52,863 bases of DNA, from positions 1 to 52,863 of the forward strand of contig JANYLG010000066.1 of the NCBI GenBank assembly GCA_025363775.1, in the 5' to 3' direction. This document shows positions 1-9,161 of the stretch, piece by piece. The notes beneath the pieces were generated by a model that had not been told where the DNA came from, did not search any database, and saw nothing but the letters and a program-made list of their open reading frames with translations. Source of the DNA: Acidobacteriota bacterium. Lineage in GTDB: Bacteria; Acidobacteriota; Vicinamibacteria; Vicinamibacterales; Fen-181. The position numbers and the translations under genes were made by a program. The first letter of the stretch is position 1. Every line of letters begins with the position of its first letter.

Positions 1-973
1 CGCTGCGGTCGCGCACCAGGACACCGCGCTCGCTGAGCCCGTCGCGGATCGCCATCGAGGCGTCTCCGACGTGGAACAGGACGAAGTTGCCTTGGCTCTT
101 GTAGAACGGAATGCCGCGTTTCTCGAAGCCCTCGTAGAGCCGTTCTCTCGCCAGGATCGCCTGGCCCACGAAATCGGCGACGTAGGCGGGGTCACCCACC
201 CCGGCGCGGGCCGCTACCGCCGCGAGAATGTTCACACTGTATGGCGATTGCGCCTTGTGCAGGAACTTCACGTTGTCTTCTTGCGAGAACAGGCAGCCGA
301 TGCGCAGCCCGGCGAGGCCGTACGCTTTCGAAAAGGTTCGGCTGACGAACAGATTCTGGTAGCGATCTATCAGCGGCAGTGCCGTCACGCCGCAGAACTC
401 GTAGTAGGCCTCGTCGAACAGCACGGCGGCCCGGGGCGCGTGCTTCAGAATGGTTTCGATCGTCTCACACCCAATGCCCGTGCCGGTCGGGTTGTTGGGA
501 TTCGAAATGAGGACCGCGCGTGTCGCGGGCGAGATTGCCGCGAGCAGTTCTTCGAGCGGGAAAGCCAGGCTGGCAGCGCGATAAGGCCGCTCGAGAATCT
601 TCGCTCCCGCCACCTCCGAATAGAAACGGTACATGGCGTACGAGGGCGTGAGTACGATGACTTCCTCGTCCTTGTCCACGAAGGTATTGATCAGCACCTG
701 GATCGCTTCGTCGGTGCCGTTGGTCAGCGAGAATTGCGACTGGGGCACGCGGAAGAACCCGGACAAGGCCTCGCGCGTCGCTTCATATTCTGGGTAGATC
801 GTCAGGCGCTCCTGCGTGATTGCCTGTACTAGTGCGCGCACCACGGCGGGCGAACACCCCACGGTATTCTCGTTGAAATCCAGGCGCAGCTTGCCGGCTC
901 GCCCCGCGGTCGGAGGCGAGTAGGAAGCCATCTCTACGACCGCGCGACGCGGCTTCAACTCTGCCTCATCCAC
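1..973 (-). CDS. hisC: Histidinol-phosphate aminotransferase, 3' end missing
   Basis: PLP enzyme that transaminates imidazole-acetol phosphate with glutamate to L-histidinol phosphate in histidine synthesis. The frame is not in the ORF track because its start is GTG and its stop lies beyond the left edge. About 324 residues are readable. They show LRLDFNENT near the N-terminus, the SNPNNPTGTG cofactor-loop motif and the Schiff-base lysine motif FSKAYGLAGLRIGC, so only the last 30-40 residues are lost. I chose GTG at 973-971 because GGAGG lies about 8 bases upstream. The start overlaps the hisD stop by several bases, indicating translational coupling. An in-frame ATG at 931 is the alternative. 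It is the fourth gene of the hisI-G-D-C operon, which probably continues to the left. Confidence 0.93.
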   Translation of the reverse strand, partial: MDEAELKPRRAVVEMASYSPPTAGRAGKLRLDFNENTVGCSPAVVRALVQAITQERLTIYPEYEATREALSGFFRVPQSQFSLTNGTDEAIQVLINTFVDKDEEVIVLTPSYAMYRFYSEVAGAKILERPYRAASLAFPLEELLAAISPATRAVLISNPNNPTGTGIGCETIETILKHAPRAAVLFDEAYYEFCGVTALPLIDRYQNLFVSRTFSKAYGLAGLRIGCLFSQEDNVKFLHKAQSPYSVNILAAVAARAGVGDPAYVADFVGQAILARERLYEGFEKRGIPFYKSQGNFVLFHVGDASMAIRDGLSERGVLVRDRS

Positions 974-2207
974 GGCGTACCTCCACCGAGCGCGCATGCG
1001 CTTCCAGGCCCTCGGCACGGGCCAGCGTTGTAATGGCTGGCGACAATCGAGCCAGTGCCTGGGGATTCAACTGCTGGACGGAAATCACCTTCACAAAGTC
1101 GGCCGCGCTGAGCCCTCCACGCAGTCTGGCCGCGCCCGATGTCGGCAACACGTGGTTGGGGCCGGAGGCATAGTCGCCGGCCGCCTCCGGGCTGGTTGGT
1201 CCCAGAAACACACTGCCCGCGTGACGCACGCCTCCGATCAACGTTGCATCCTGCAGGCTCAGATGTTCGGGCGCGAAGCGGTTCGACAACTCCATCGCCT
1301 CTTCGTCCGAGGCGACCAGAAGGATGGCGCTGTTCTTGTCAATGGCTTTGCGTGCTGTCGGAGCGGTCGGTAGCGTGGTGAGTTGCGTTGCGATCTCCGC
1401 CGCGACGGCTTCGGCCAGACTCTTCGACGTCGTGAGGAGAATCGCGGAGGCGTCGGTGTCATGCTCGGCCTGAGCCAGCATATCGGCCGCCAGCCAGCGC
1501 GGATTTCCCTCCGAAGCGATGATGAGTATCTCGGTCGGCCCGGCCACGAAATCGATGCCGACTTCTCCGGCCAGCAGTTTCTTCGCGGCTGCGACATAGA
1601 TGTTGCCGGGGCCCACGATGCGGTCGGCGCGCGGGACGGTTCGCGTGCCGTAGGCGAACGCCGCGATGGCCTGCGCGCCACCCATTTCGAAGACGTGTGT
1701 CGCCTCGAGAATGAAAGCCGTGCCGAAGAGTTCGTCCATCGGCCGCGGCGTGGCCACCATGATGTTCGCGACGCCCGCGACCTTCGCGGGCACCACTGTC
1801 ATGATGACCGTCGAGGGCAGAGGATAGCGCCCTGAAGGAATATAGGCCGCGACGCTCTCGAGGGGGAGCACGATCTGCGAGAGACTCAGTCCTGGCGCCG
1901 GCTGTGCTCTCTTCGCCAGCGGGAGTTGAAGCTTCGCGAAGGCCCGGACGTTCTTTGCCGAAGTCTGTACCGCCTTACAAAATTGCGGCGACAGGCGTCC
2001 GGCCGCCGCGTCGAGTTCGGCTCGTGGCACGGCCACGCTCTTACGTTCCAGCTTGTCGAACTTACGAGCGTATTCGAGCAGGGCTTTGTCGCCGCGCTTG
2101 CGCACGTCTTCGAGGATCGGGCGGACGATCGCCTCGGCGTCGCTGAACCTGGCCGCCCGCCGGCGCAGCAACCCGGCGGCGGCTGAACTCTCGAGGATGC
2201 GAATCAT
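966..2207 (-). CDS. hisD: Histidinol dehydrogenase
   Basis: Catalyses the last two steps of histidine synthesis, oxidising L-histidinol via histidinal to histidine with two NAD+. At 413 residues it is slightly shorter than the usual ~430. It has the zinc and active-site motifs of the family: QAEHDTDA (Gln and His ligands), NRFAPEHL (the Glu-His catalytic pair) and a C-terminal EAHARSVEVR His. The GPTEILI segment is also typical. The ATG lies 13 bases after the hisG stop, with a GAGG about 13 bases upstream of it, so it sits within the hisI-G-D-C operon. Its 3' end overlaps the start of hisC. Confidence 0.97.
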   Translation of the reverse strand: MIRILESSAAAGLLRRRAARFSDAEAIVRPILEDVRKRGDKALLEYARKFDKLERKSVAVPRAELDAAAGRLSPQFCKAVQTSAKNVRAFAKLQLPLAKRAQPAPGLSLSQIVLPLESVAAYIPSGRYPLPSTVIMTVVPAKVAGVANIMVATPRPMDELFGTAFILEATHVFEMGGAQAIAAFAYGTRTVPRADRIVGPGNIYVAAAKKLLAGEVGIDFVAGPTEILIIASEGNPRWLAADMLAQAEHDTDASAILLTTSKSLAEAVAAEIATQLTTLPTAPTARKAIDKNSAILLVASDEEAMELSNRFAPEHLSLQDATLIGGVRHAGSVFLGPTSPEAAGDYASGPNHVLPTSGAARLRGGLSAADFVKVISVQQLNPQALARLSPAITTLARAEGLEAHARSVEVRRG

Positions 2208-2220
2208 GGCAGATCGGCCC

Positions 2221-3090
2221 TCACAATACGATCTTGTTCAGCGGGTATTCGACGATGCCTTGCGCGCCCGCTTCTTTGAGACGGGGAATGATAACCCGCA
2301 CGGTGATCTCGTCGAGAATCGTGTTTACCGCCAACCACTCGCCATCGCTGAGCGAAGAGATCGTCGGGTTCTTCAACGCGGGCAAAACAGCCAACACGTG
2401 TTCGAGATCGTTCTTGTGGACGTTCAACATCAGGCCGACTTTACCGAGAGCATGGATCGCGCCTTCGAGCAGCATCGCCACATCTTGGATTTTGCGCCGC
2501 TTCCAGTCATCCTCCCAGGAAGCCTTGTTGGCGATGAACTGCGTGTTCGATTCGAGCACAGTGTCGATGATGCGCAGATTGTTCGCGCGCAGCGACGACC
2601 CGGTCTCGGTGACTTCGACGATGGCGTCGGCCAGCACCGGCGGTTTCACCTCGGTCGCGCCCCAGGAGAACTCCACCCTTGCAGTGACGCCGAACCTTGC
2701 AAGGTACCGCGTTGTGGCCCCTACCAGTTCCGTCGCGATGACTTTGCCTTGCAGGTCCTCAACGCTCTGAAATGGGGACGATTCGGGAACGGCAAGCACC
2801 CAACGCACGACGCCGAAGCTCTGCTTGGCGTAAATCAGATCGGCCACTGTGACGACATCGGAGTCGTTCTCCACCACCCAGTCCAAGCCCGTCAGGCCTG
2901 CGTCGAGTACGCCATCTTCGACGTAGCGCGCCATCTCCTGGGCGCGGATCAGTATGCACTCGATTTCGATGTCGTCGATCGAGGGAAAGTAACTCCGGCT
3001 CGACACCTGAATGTTGAATCCTGCACGACGAAAGAGATCGACGGTCGCGGTCTCGAGACTGCCCTTGGGAATGCCCAGCTTGAGCTTCAT
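2221..3090 (-). CDS. hisG: ATP phosphoribosyltransferase, long form
   Basis: First committed step of histidine synthesis, joining ATP and PRPP to give phosphoribosyl-ATP. The N-terminus [20 protein letters not shown] and the segments [18 protein letters not shown] and [12 protein letters not shown] are hallmarks of HisG. At about 289 residues it is the long form. That form has a C-terminal ACT-like regulatory domain (roughly residues 210-289), is feedback inhibited by histidine, and works without HisZ. The ORF track starts at a GTG (3093). I prefer the next codon, ATG at 3090, because GGAGG lies six bases upstream. The start overlaps the hisI stop (GTGATG), so the two genes are translationally coupled. 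Confidence 0.96.
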   Translation of the reverse strand: MKLKLGIPKGSLETATVDLFRRAGFNIQVSSRSYFPSIDDIEIECILIRAQEMARYVEDGVLDAGLTGLDWVVENDSDVVTVADLIYAKQSFGVVRWVLAVPESSPFQSVEDLQGKVIATELVGATTRYLARFGVTARVEFSWGATEVKPPVLADAIVEVTETGSSLRANNLRIIDTVLESNTQFIANKASWEDDWKRRKIQDVAMLLEGAIHALGKVGLMLNVHKNDLEHVLAVLPALKNPTISSLSDGEWLAVNTILDEITVRVIIPRLKEAGAQGIVEYPLNKIVL

Positions 3091-3467
3091 CACTTGCCTC
3101 CGTATACGTGCTTCGGATCGTAGGTCCGCTCTTCAGTGACCTTCCACTCCGCGCTTTCGAGCGTTCGGAAGAAGCAGCTTTCATAGCCTTCGTGGCAGAC
3201 GCCAGGGCCTTTGACTTCGACGTGCAGCAGAACGCAGTCCTTGTCGCAGTCGGTCTGAATCGATTTCACCACCAGCGTGTGCCCGGAGATCTCGCCCTTC
3301 ATCCACAGCTTGTTGCGCGAGCGCGAGTAGAAGACGGCGCAGCCGGTCTCGACCGTTTTCGCGAACGACTCTTCGTTCATGAAGCCGACCATGAGCACGC
3401 GTCCGCTCTTGAAATCCTGAATGACGGCGGGAATCAACCCGCCGGTTTTCGCAAAATCGAGATCCAT
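3090..3467 (-). CDS. hisI: Phosphoribosyl-AMP cyclohydrolase
   Basis: Opens the adenine ring of phosphoribosyl-AMP, the third step of histidine synthesis. The 125-residue protein is the single-domain form without the HisE pyrophosphohydrolase. It shows the metal-binding motifs [13 protein letters not shown] and [13 protein letters not shown] with the conserved cysteines. It is the first structural gene of the operon. About 33 bases separate its ATG from the attenuator hairpin, and a GGAGGG lies upstream of the start. Expression is likely set by read-through of the upstream attenuator. HisE must be encoded elsewhere. Confidence 0.96.
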   Translation of the reverse strand: MDLDFAKTGGLIPAVIQDFKSGRVLMVGFMNEESFAKTVETGCAVFYSRSRNKLWMKGEISGHTLVVKSIQTDCDKDCVLLHVEVKGPGVCHEGYESCFFRTLESAEWKVTEERTYDPKHVYGGK

Positions 3468-3499
3468 TCCAGTCGATTCCCTCCAAGAATTGAGATCAC

Positions 3500-3544
3500 A
3501 AAAACGAAACGGCCCGCTCCCCGATTTGGGGGCGGGCCGTTTCG
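3500..3544 (-). terminator. his attenuator: intrinsic terminator hairpin
   Basis: On the minus strand CGAAACGGCCCGC pairs perfectly (13 bp) with GCGGGCCGTTTCG. The stem extends by CCCC/GGGG around a single bulged A, leaves a small loop, and is followed by TTTTTG. It lies between the His-rich leader peptide and hisI, the position of a transcription attenuator. The leader contains GGGCGGG (3587-3581), which can pair with CCCGCCC in the first arm of this hairpin. That gives a possible antiterminator when a ribosome stalls on the His codons. Confidence 0.88.
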
Positions 3545-3565
3545 CTGAACTCCTTCAATACTCGC

Positions 3566-3634
3566 TCAGGACACAACGTACCCGCCCATCCCATGATGGT
3601 GATGATGGTGGGTGCGGTTCAGATTGAGCGGCAT
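3566..3634 (-). CDS. hisL: his operon leader peptide (six consecutive His codons)
   Basis: A 22-residue ORF, too short for the ORF track, read on the minus strand as MPLNLNRTHHHHHHGMGGYVVS. The six His codons (CAC CAT CAT CAC CAT CAT) lie immediately upstream of the terminator hairpin and of hisI. This is the architecture of enterobacterial hisL, whose peptide carries seven His residues. The role is regulatory: scarce charged tRNA-His would stall ribosomes on the His run and favour read-through into hisI-G-D-C. No clear Shine-Dalgarno precedes the ATG. A -10-like TATTCT ends nine bases upstream of it, so the leader transcript may be nearly leaderless. Confidence 0.88.
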   Translation of the reverse strand: MPLNLNRTHHHHHHGMGGYVVS

Positions 3635-4008
3635 GAAGATGACAGAATAACACGCATTGCGGCATTGACCCGCCCTCCTCGCGTCGCGCCGTCTCGAATG
3701 TCGCGTTGGCCACGACCTGTTCCGGCTGAGGTGGCGCGGGGGGCCGCGCGCTCTTCACCGCACGTTCGGCCGCCTCCAATTGCAGCTTCCGCACCTGCCA
3801 ACCGATCCTTTGACAGTCACGAACTCGGTTTGCGGCGGGGCCTGGGCCTGGGCGGCATGCGGCGCCATGGCCAGCACCGTACGGAGGTCCAGCGCGGAGG
3901 CGGCCGCGGCGAGCGACGACGAGGCAAGGAACTGGCGCCGGTTTTCGCAAATCCGACGGCCGGAAGTGGGTTACGCTTGTGCCCGGCGCGCTCGAGAGGT
4001 TGCTGACG
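3635..4008. other. Intergenic region upstream of hisL; possible gene remnant
   Basis: About 374 bases between the divergent hisL (minus) and methyltransferase (plus) starts, which must hold the his promoter. I see a -10-like TATTCT at 3649-3644 (minus) but no good -35. On the minus strand around 3985-3810 one frame reads ENRRQFLASSSLAAAASALDLR followed by an Ala/Gln-rich stretch. This resembles a twin-arginine signal peptide. It has no ordinary start codon and soon meets a stop, while an adjacent frame continues with KLQLEAAERAVKSA. This could be a decayed gene or chance. No intact gene is supported. Confidence 0.3.
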
Positions 4009-5295
4009 ATGTCCTTCCTGGATCGGATCTTCCCGGGGTTCCTGGCCGCACGGCGGGATCTGGCCGCGCGCCGTCCGCCCCATTTCCGCCCCGTCGCGGC
4101 GTCGTTTGCGCCATCGCCCGCGCCGTTCGACGATCTCCCGGCGCCCGAGGTCGACACGATCAACGAGAGCTCGCGGCGCTACTTCGAGCAGGACGGGATG
4201 CGGGCCTTCTGGATCAACAAGCCGTTCTCGGACGCGGTGTGGACCGGCTGGACGCTGTGGCGCTTCGGTCACCTGCTGACGGCGCTCGACCTGCGGCCCG
4301 GGGATCGTGTGCTCGACTTCGGCTGCGGGTCGGGCTGGTCTTCCATGATGCTCGCGCGGATGGGAACCGAGGTCGTGGGCATGGACATCGCGCCGGCGGC
4401 CATCGAGATCGCCCGCGAGACCTCGGCGCGCGGCCTGATGGACGTTGATGTGCCGCGTCCGCGATTCCAGGTGTACTCGGGCGGGCGCATCGACGCGCCG
4501 GACGGCCACTTCGACGCGATTGTGGTGTACGACGCGTTCCACCACCTGCCAAACCCGCGGACGGTGCTCGACGAGTTCCACCGCGTGCTGGCGCCGAACA
4601 GCCGGCTCGGCCTCGCCGAGCCGGGCATCGGCCACGCCGAGGGCGCGCATTCCCGCGACGAGATGGCCAAGGGCGTGCTCGAGCGCGAGCTGGACCTCGA
4701 GCAGCTGCATCGGAGCGGCCTGGCCGCGGGGTTCCAGGGCATGGAGGTGCTGGTCCCGGGCCTGCACCCGCACTCTGTCACGCTCCCGATGCGGCGGCTC
4801 CGATGGTACCTGCGCGGGCTGTCGTGGCTCGTGCCGGCGGACCATGTCCGCCTGGCGATCCTGCGGACGCCGATCGCGGTGTTCTGGAAAGGCCCCTACT
4901 TCATTTCGAGCGCCCACCCGCGTGACCAGTCGGCGGCGATCAAGCCGGGCCGCGCCTCGTTGACCTGCCGGCCGGGTGAGGCGTTCGTCATCGACGCCGA
5001 CGTGACCAACACGAACACGACGGTGTGGTTGAAGGACGGCCAACGAGGCCGGGGAGTCGTACGGCTCGGCGCGCACCTGCTCGCCGGCGACGGTCGGGCC
5101 ATCGAGCAGGACTACGGCCGCGCGGCGATCCCGCACGACATGGCGCGCGGTTCGAGCGCGCGCCTCGAGTTACGCCTGTGGGCTCCAGGCACGGCCGGCC
5201 GGTTCATCGTCCGCCTCGACATGGTCGACGAGGGCATCGCCTGGTTCGCAGCCGAGAACTCGCCGACCGCAGACGTCACGCTCATGGTGGGATAG
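4009..5295 (+). CDS. SAM-dependent methyltransferase with C-terminal beta-rich domain
   Basis: Class I methyltransferase of unknown substrate. Residues ~95-215 hold the Rossmann fold: motif I VLDFGCGSGWSSMMLARMG, an acidic GMDIAPAAIEIA motif and AIVVYDAFHHL. Residues ~305-428 form a separate domain (RASLTCRPGEAF ... LGAHLLAGDGRAIEQDYGRAAIPHDM ... RFIVRLDMVDEGIAWF). Its pattern resembles beta-sandwich domains attached to glycan-modifying proteins, so a carbohydrate-related substrate is plausible but unproven. I chose ATG 4009 over GTG 3979 because GAGAGG precedes it. The gene stands alone on the plus strand between the divergent his operon and the convergent ispG, and it looks more GC-rich than the his genes. 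Confidence 0.8.
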   Translation: MSFLDRIFPGFLAARRDLAARRPPHFRPVAASFAPSPAPFDDLPAPEVDTINESSRRYFEQDGMRAFWINKPFSDAVWTGWTLWRFGHLLTALDLRPGDRVLDFGCGSGWSSMMLARMGTEVVGMDIAPAAIEIARETSARGLMDVDVPRPRFQVYSGGRIDAPDGHFDAIVVYDAFHHLPNPRTVLDEFHRVLAPNSRLGLAEPGIGHAEGAHSRDEMAKGVLERELDLEQLHRSGLAAGFQGMEVLVPGLHPHSVTLPMRRLRWYLRGLSWLVPADHVRLAILRTPIAVFWKGPYFISSAHPRDQSAAIKPGRASLTCRPGEAFVIDADVTNTNTTVWLKDGQRGRGVVRLGAHLLAGDGRAIEQDYGRAAIPHDMARGSSARLELRLWAPGTAGRFIVRLDMVDEGIAWFAAENSPTADVTLMVG

Positions 5296-5367
5296 CCGGT
5301 ACCGTCCGCGAACGCCCGAACAATCCTCGCCTTTGACCGCGTTGCGCTCGACGTTCGCGTGGACACT

Positions 5368-5393
5368 GGTATGGTCGCCGAGGTGACCATACC
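5368..5393. terminator. Hairpin between convergent genes
   Basis: GGTATGGTC and GACCATACC form a perfect 9-bp stem around an 8-base loop. It lies in the 225-bp space between the converging methyltransferase and ispG genes. No T-tract follows on either strand, so a terminator or mRNA-end role is inferred from position only. The rest of 5296-5520 shows no gene. Confidence 0.4.
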
Positions 5394-5520
5394 TCCGCGT
5401 CGCCGCATGCGGTGGCTTCGGTTGCGTTCGCCCGACTCGGGGGATGCCGCAGTGGCCGAAGGTCAAGCTGTCGTGACGGTGTTGGCCCTGGAAGGTGTCT
5501 GGTGCAGGCTGACAACGGCT

Positions 5521-6738
5521 CTACCGCCTCGCGTATTTCGTCTCGACGTAGTCGTCCACCAGACACTGGAACGCGTCGGCCAGCTCTATGGAGGTGCCCT
5601 CGAGCGTCGTGACGTGCCGCCCGTCGATGAACACGGGACAGTGCGGCGCTTCGCCGATGCCCGGCAGGCTGATGCCGATATTGGCGGCCTTCGATTCGCC
5701 GGGGCCGTTCACCACGCATCCCATCACCGCCAGCGTCATCTGCTCGACGCCGTCGTAGCGCTCCTTCCACGCCGGCATCTGCTCGCGCACATAGCCCTGG
5801 ATGCGCTCGGCCAGCTCCTGGAAGGTCGTGCTCGTCGTCCGGCCGCAGCCAGGGCAGGCAGTGACGCTCGGAGCAAAGGCCCGGAGCCCGAGCGCCTGCA
5901 ACAGCTCGCACGCGGCGTACACCTCTTCCCGACGGTCGCCCCCGGGGCGGGGCGTGAGCGACACGCGAATCGTGTCACCGATGCCCTCGTTCAGCAGCAC
6001 GCCCATCGCCGACGCCGACCACACCAGGCCCTTGATTCCCATCCCGGCCTCGGTCAGCCCGAGGTGCAGCGGCTGATCGGTCTTCGTCGCGAGATCGCGA
6101 TACACCGCGATGAGGTGAGCGGGCCGTGACACCTTGCAGGAGATGATGACCTGGTCCTCGCGGAGGCCGGACTCGAGCGCCAGGCCGGCGGATTCGAGCG
6201 CCGAGAGGACCAGGCACTCGCTGACAATCTCCTCCGAGGTGAGCCCGAGGTTCCGGTCGGAATTCTCCTGCATGCGCCGCATCACCAGGTCCTGGTTCAG
6301 CGATCCGCCGTTCACGCCAATCCGCACCGGCTTTCCCTCGTCCACGGCGACTTTGCAGATCGTCGCGAACTGTTCGTCCCGCCGGCGGCCTGACCCCACG
6401 TTGCCGGGGTTGATCCGGTACTTGTCGAGCGCGCGGGCGCAGTCGGGATGGCGCGTCAGGAGCAGATGGCCGTTGTAATGGAAGTCACCAATGAGCGGTG
6501 CGTCGCACCCGGAGTCGAGCAGGCGGCGTTTGATCGCTGGCACCGCTGCGGCGGCTTCCGGCCGGTTCACGGTGACGCGCAGCATCTCCGACCCCGCGCG
6601 CGCCAGCTCGACGCATTGGCGGACAGTCGAGTCCACGTCAGCCGTCTCCGTGTTGCACATCGACTGGACGACCACGGGCGCGCCGCCTCCAACCTGGACC
6701 TTGCCCACGCGCACGCCGACGGTGTGATGGCGCTTCAT
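5521..6738 (-). CDS. ispG: 4-hydroxy-3-methylbut-2-en-1-yl diphosphate synthase (GcpE)
   Basis: Penultimate enzyme of the MEP isoprenoid pathway. It is a [4Fe-4S] protein that reduces methylerythritol cyclodiphosphate to HMBPP. At 405 residues it is the usual bacterial length. The N-terminal TIM-barrel part has [16 protein letters not shown] and [11 protein letters not shown], and YRINPGNVG follows. The cluster ligands sit in the C-terminal part, in [10 protein letters not shown] and [14 protein letters not shown] -10-like TATGAT ends six bases upstream of the ATG and there is no Shine-Dalgarno, which raises the possibility of a leaderless transcript. It follows hemL after an 82-bp gap, so it may instead be read as the last gene of the heme operon. 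Confidence 0.96.
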   Translation of the reverse strand: MKRHHTVGVRVGKVQVGGGAPVVVQSMCNTETADVDSTVRQCVELARAGSEMLRVTVNRPEAAAAVPAIKRRLLDSGCDAPLIGDFHYNGHLLLTRHPDCARALDKYRINPGNVGSGRRRDEQFATICKVAVDEGKPVRIGVNGGSLNQDLVMRRMQENSDRNLGLTSEEIVSECLVLSALESAGLALESGLREDQVIISCKVSRPAHLIAVYRDLATKTDQPLHLGLTEAGMGIKGLVWSASAMGVLLNEGIGDTIRVSLTPRPGGDRREEVYAACELLQALGLRAFAPSVTACPGCGRTTSTTFQELAERIQGYVREQMPAWKERYDGVEQMTLAVMGCVVNGPGESKAANIGISLPGIGEAPHCPVFIDGRHVTTLEGTSIELADAFQCLVDDYVETKYARR

Positions 6739-6820
6739 ACAGCGATCATAGCAGGGGCCTGTCCGGGAAGACTGCCGAGCCCGCAGGTGGACCTCGACAA
6801 CAGGAATCGCGGTCTCGTGC

Positions 6821-8122
6821 CTACACGACAGCGCCGGCTTCTTTCATCGCCGCCTTCGCCGCGCGGACCGTCTTCCTCACATCTGCCTCGGTGTGGGCCG
6901 CCGAGAGGAACCAGGCTTCGAACTGCGACGGCGGCAAATACACCCCCCGCGTCAGCATGCCCCTGAAGAACGCCGCGTACTGCATGCAGTTCGACTGGAG
7001 CGCCGACCGGTAATCGCGCACTGGCGAGCTGGTAAAGAACGGCGTGAGCAGCGATCCGTGCGCATTCACCTGCAGCGGGACCCCGGCATCTCTCGCCGCC
7101 TCGGTGAGGCCCAGGGCCAGCATCGCGCCGAGCCGGGACAACCGTTTGTAGAGATCCTTCGACAGCGCGTGGAGCGACCACAGGCCCGCCGCCATCGCGA
7201 GCGGGTTCCCGGACAGCGTTCCGGCCTGATAGACCGGGCCCGCCGGCGAGATGTATTCCATCAGGTCCGCCCGGCCGCCGTACGCGCCGACCGGCAACCC
7301 GCCGCCGATGATCTTCCCGAGGCACGTCAGGTCAGGCTTGACCTTCCAGACGTGCTGCGCGCCGCCCGCGGCCACTCGGAAGCCGGAGATGACCTCGTCG
7401 AAGATGAGCAGCATGCCGTAGCGGTCACACAGGTCTCGCAACCCCGCGAGAAACCCGTCCGACGGGAGCACGACTCCCATATTGCCGGCCAGCGGCTCCA
7501 CCACGACCGCCGCGATCTGATGGCGATAGCTATCGCACAGCCGCTCGCAGGACGACAGGTCGTTGTAGGTCGCGATCAGGGTGTGCTGCGCGGTCTTGCG
7601 GGGCACGCCGGGGCTCGTGGGCACGCCGAGCGTCGTGGCGCCAGAGCCCGCCTTGACGAGGAACTGGTCGGCGTGGCCGTGATAGCACCCTTCGAACTTG
7701 ATGATGCGGTCGCGACCCGTAGCGGCCCTCGCGAGCCGCACGGCGCTCATCGCCGCCTCGGTCCCGGAGTTGACGAATCGCACGCGCTCGATCGACGGCA
7801 TCAGCGAGCGCACTTTCTCGCCGAGCGTCACCTCGGACTCGGTCGGGGCGCCGTAACTGGTGCCCAGACGCGCGGTGTCGGCGATGACCTTCACCAGGCC
7901 CCGTGGCGCGTGGCCGTGGATCAGCGGGCCCCACGACATCACGTAGTCGATGTAGGTGTGGCCGTCCACATCTTCCAGGCGGGCGCCCCTGGCGGCCTTG
8001 ATGAACAAGGGATCGCCGCCGACCGCCTTGAAGGCGCGGACGGGGCTGTCAACGCCGCCCGGCAGCACTTTCTGCGCGCGGGCGAAGAGCCTGGCGGACT
8101 TGGGCCAATGGAGTATCTTCAT
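6821..8122 (-). CDS. hemL: Glutamate-1-semialdehyde 2,1-aminomutase
   Basis: PLP-dependent enzyme that moves the amino group of glutamate-1-semialdehyde to give 5-aminolevulinate, the second step of the C5 heme pathway. The 433 residues match the family length. Visible motifs are [33 protein letters not shown], the aminotransferase Asp in [10 protein letters not shown] and the PLP lysine in [16 protein letters not shown]. The start lies three bases after the hemB stop. HemA, which supplies its unstable substrate, is encoded in the same operon, as is usual for this channelled step. Confidence 0.97.
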   Translation of the reverse strand: MKILHWPKSARLFARAQKVLPGGVDSPVRAFKAVGGDPLFIKAARGARLEDVDGHTYIDYVMSWGPLIHGHAPRGLVKVIADTARLGTSYGAPTESEVTLGEKVRSLMPSIERVRFVNSGTEAAMSAVRLARAATGRDRIIKFEGCYHGHADQFLVKAGSGATTLGVPTSPGVPRKTAQHTLIATYNDLSSCERLCDSYRHQIAAVVVEPLAGNMGVVLPSDGFLAGLRDLCDRYGMLLIFDEVISGFRVAAGGAQHVWKVKPDLTCLGKIIGGGLPVGAYGGRADLMEYISPAGPVYQAGTLSGNPLAMAAGLWSLHALSKDLYKRLSRLGAMLALGLTEAARDAGVPLQVNAHGSLLTPFFTSSPVRDYRSALQSNCMQYAAFFRGMLTRGVYLPPSQFEAWFLSAAHTEADVRKTVRAAKAAMKEAGAVV

Positions 8123-8125
8123 GTC

Positions 8126-9121
8126 CTATTTGAGCGACCGCGCAGCTTCGCGCGCGAAGTAGGTAATGATGATGTCGGCGCCGGCCCGGCGAATGCCGGT
8201 CAGCATCTCCATCATGGCACGGTGGCCGTCGATCCAGCCTCGTTCGGCGGCGGCCTTCAGCATCGAGTACTCGCCGCTCACGTTGTACGCGGCCGTTGGA
8301 TAGCCAAACTCCGCCTTCACGCGGGCGATGACGTCGAGGTACGGCAGCGCGGGCTTCACCATGACGATGTCCGCCCCCTCCTCGATGTCCTCCGCCACCT
8401 CGCGCAGCGCTTCTTCCGAGTTGCCCGGATCCATCTGGTGAGAGCGCCGGTCACCGAACTTCGGCGCCGAGTCAGCCGCGTCGCGGAACGGGCCGTAGAA
8501 GGCCGAGCAATACTTGGCCGCGTACGACATGATCGCGACGTCCTGGAACCCACGCTCGTCGAGCGCACCCCGAATCGCGCCGATCCGGCCGTCCAACATG
8601 TCGGACGGCGCCACGATGTCGGCGCCCGCCTCGGCATGGGAGATGGCCACGCGGACGAGGAGCCCCACGCTCTCGTCGTTGGCGATCTCGCCGTTCACCA
8701 CGACGCCGCAATGCCCGTGCGACGTGTATTCACACAGGCACACGTCGGTGATCACCAGGATCTCGGGGTCGGCCTGCTTGATGGCCCGGACCGCGGCCTG
8801 CACCGGCGCCTGGGCGTCGTACGCCGCCGATCCCACGTCGTCCTTGTACGCCGGCAGGCCGAACAGCAGCACCCCTGGGACGCCGTCAGCCTTCGCCGCC
8901 ACCGCTTCCTTCACCGCCTCGTCCACCGAGAGGTTGAAGACGCCGGGCATCGACGTCACCTCGCGGCGGACGCCAGAGCCTTCGCACACGAACAACGGAT
9001 AAATCAACATGTCGGGCGAGAGGCGGGTTTCGCGCACCATCGCTCTGATCGCCGGCGACCGTCGCAGGCGGCGGCCGCGGCGGACAAGCTTCAAACGGGT
9101 ACCGATCTCGGTTGGTGACAT
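8126..9121 (-). CDS. hemB: Delta-aminolevulinic acid dehydratase (porphobilinogen synthase)
   Basis: Condenses two 5-aminolevulinate molecules to porphobilinogen. It has 331 residues, the normal length. The two Schiff-base lysines are in [15 protein letters not shown] and [11 protein letters not shown]. The metal-site segment [16 protein letters not shown] carries three cysteines, indicating the zinc-dependent class rather than the Asp-rich magnesium class. The [17 protein letters not shown]-terminal arm, involved in octamer assembly, is present. It sits between cobA/hemD (40-bp gap) and hemL. Confidence 0.97.
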   Translation of the reverse strand: MSPTEIGTRLKLVRRGRRLRRSPAIRAMVRETRLSPDMLIYPLFVCEGSGVRREVTSMPGVFNLSVDEAVKEAVAAKADGVPGVLLFGLPAYKDDVGSAAYDAQAPVQAAVRAIKQADPEILVITDVCLCEYTSHGHCGVVVNGEIANDESVGLLVRVAISHAEAGADIVAPSDMLDGRIGAIRGALDERGFQDVAIMSYAAKYCSAFYGPFRDAADSAPKFGDRRSHQMDPGNSEEALREVAEDIEEGADIVMVKPALPYLDVIARVKAEFGYPTAAYNVSGEYSMLKAAAERGWIDGHRAMMEMLTGIRRAGADIIITYFAREAARSLK

Positions 9122-9161
9122 AGTGAATCCTCTCTCTGTCCGGACGACCGACCTGTCGCCT

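Noticed and set aside
71-832. 253-residue plus-strand ORF
   Set aside because: It is antisense to hisC, whose motifs are clear on the minus strand.
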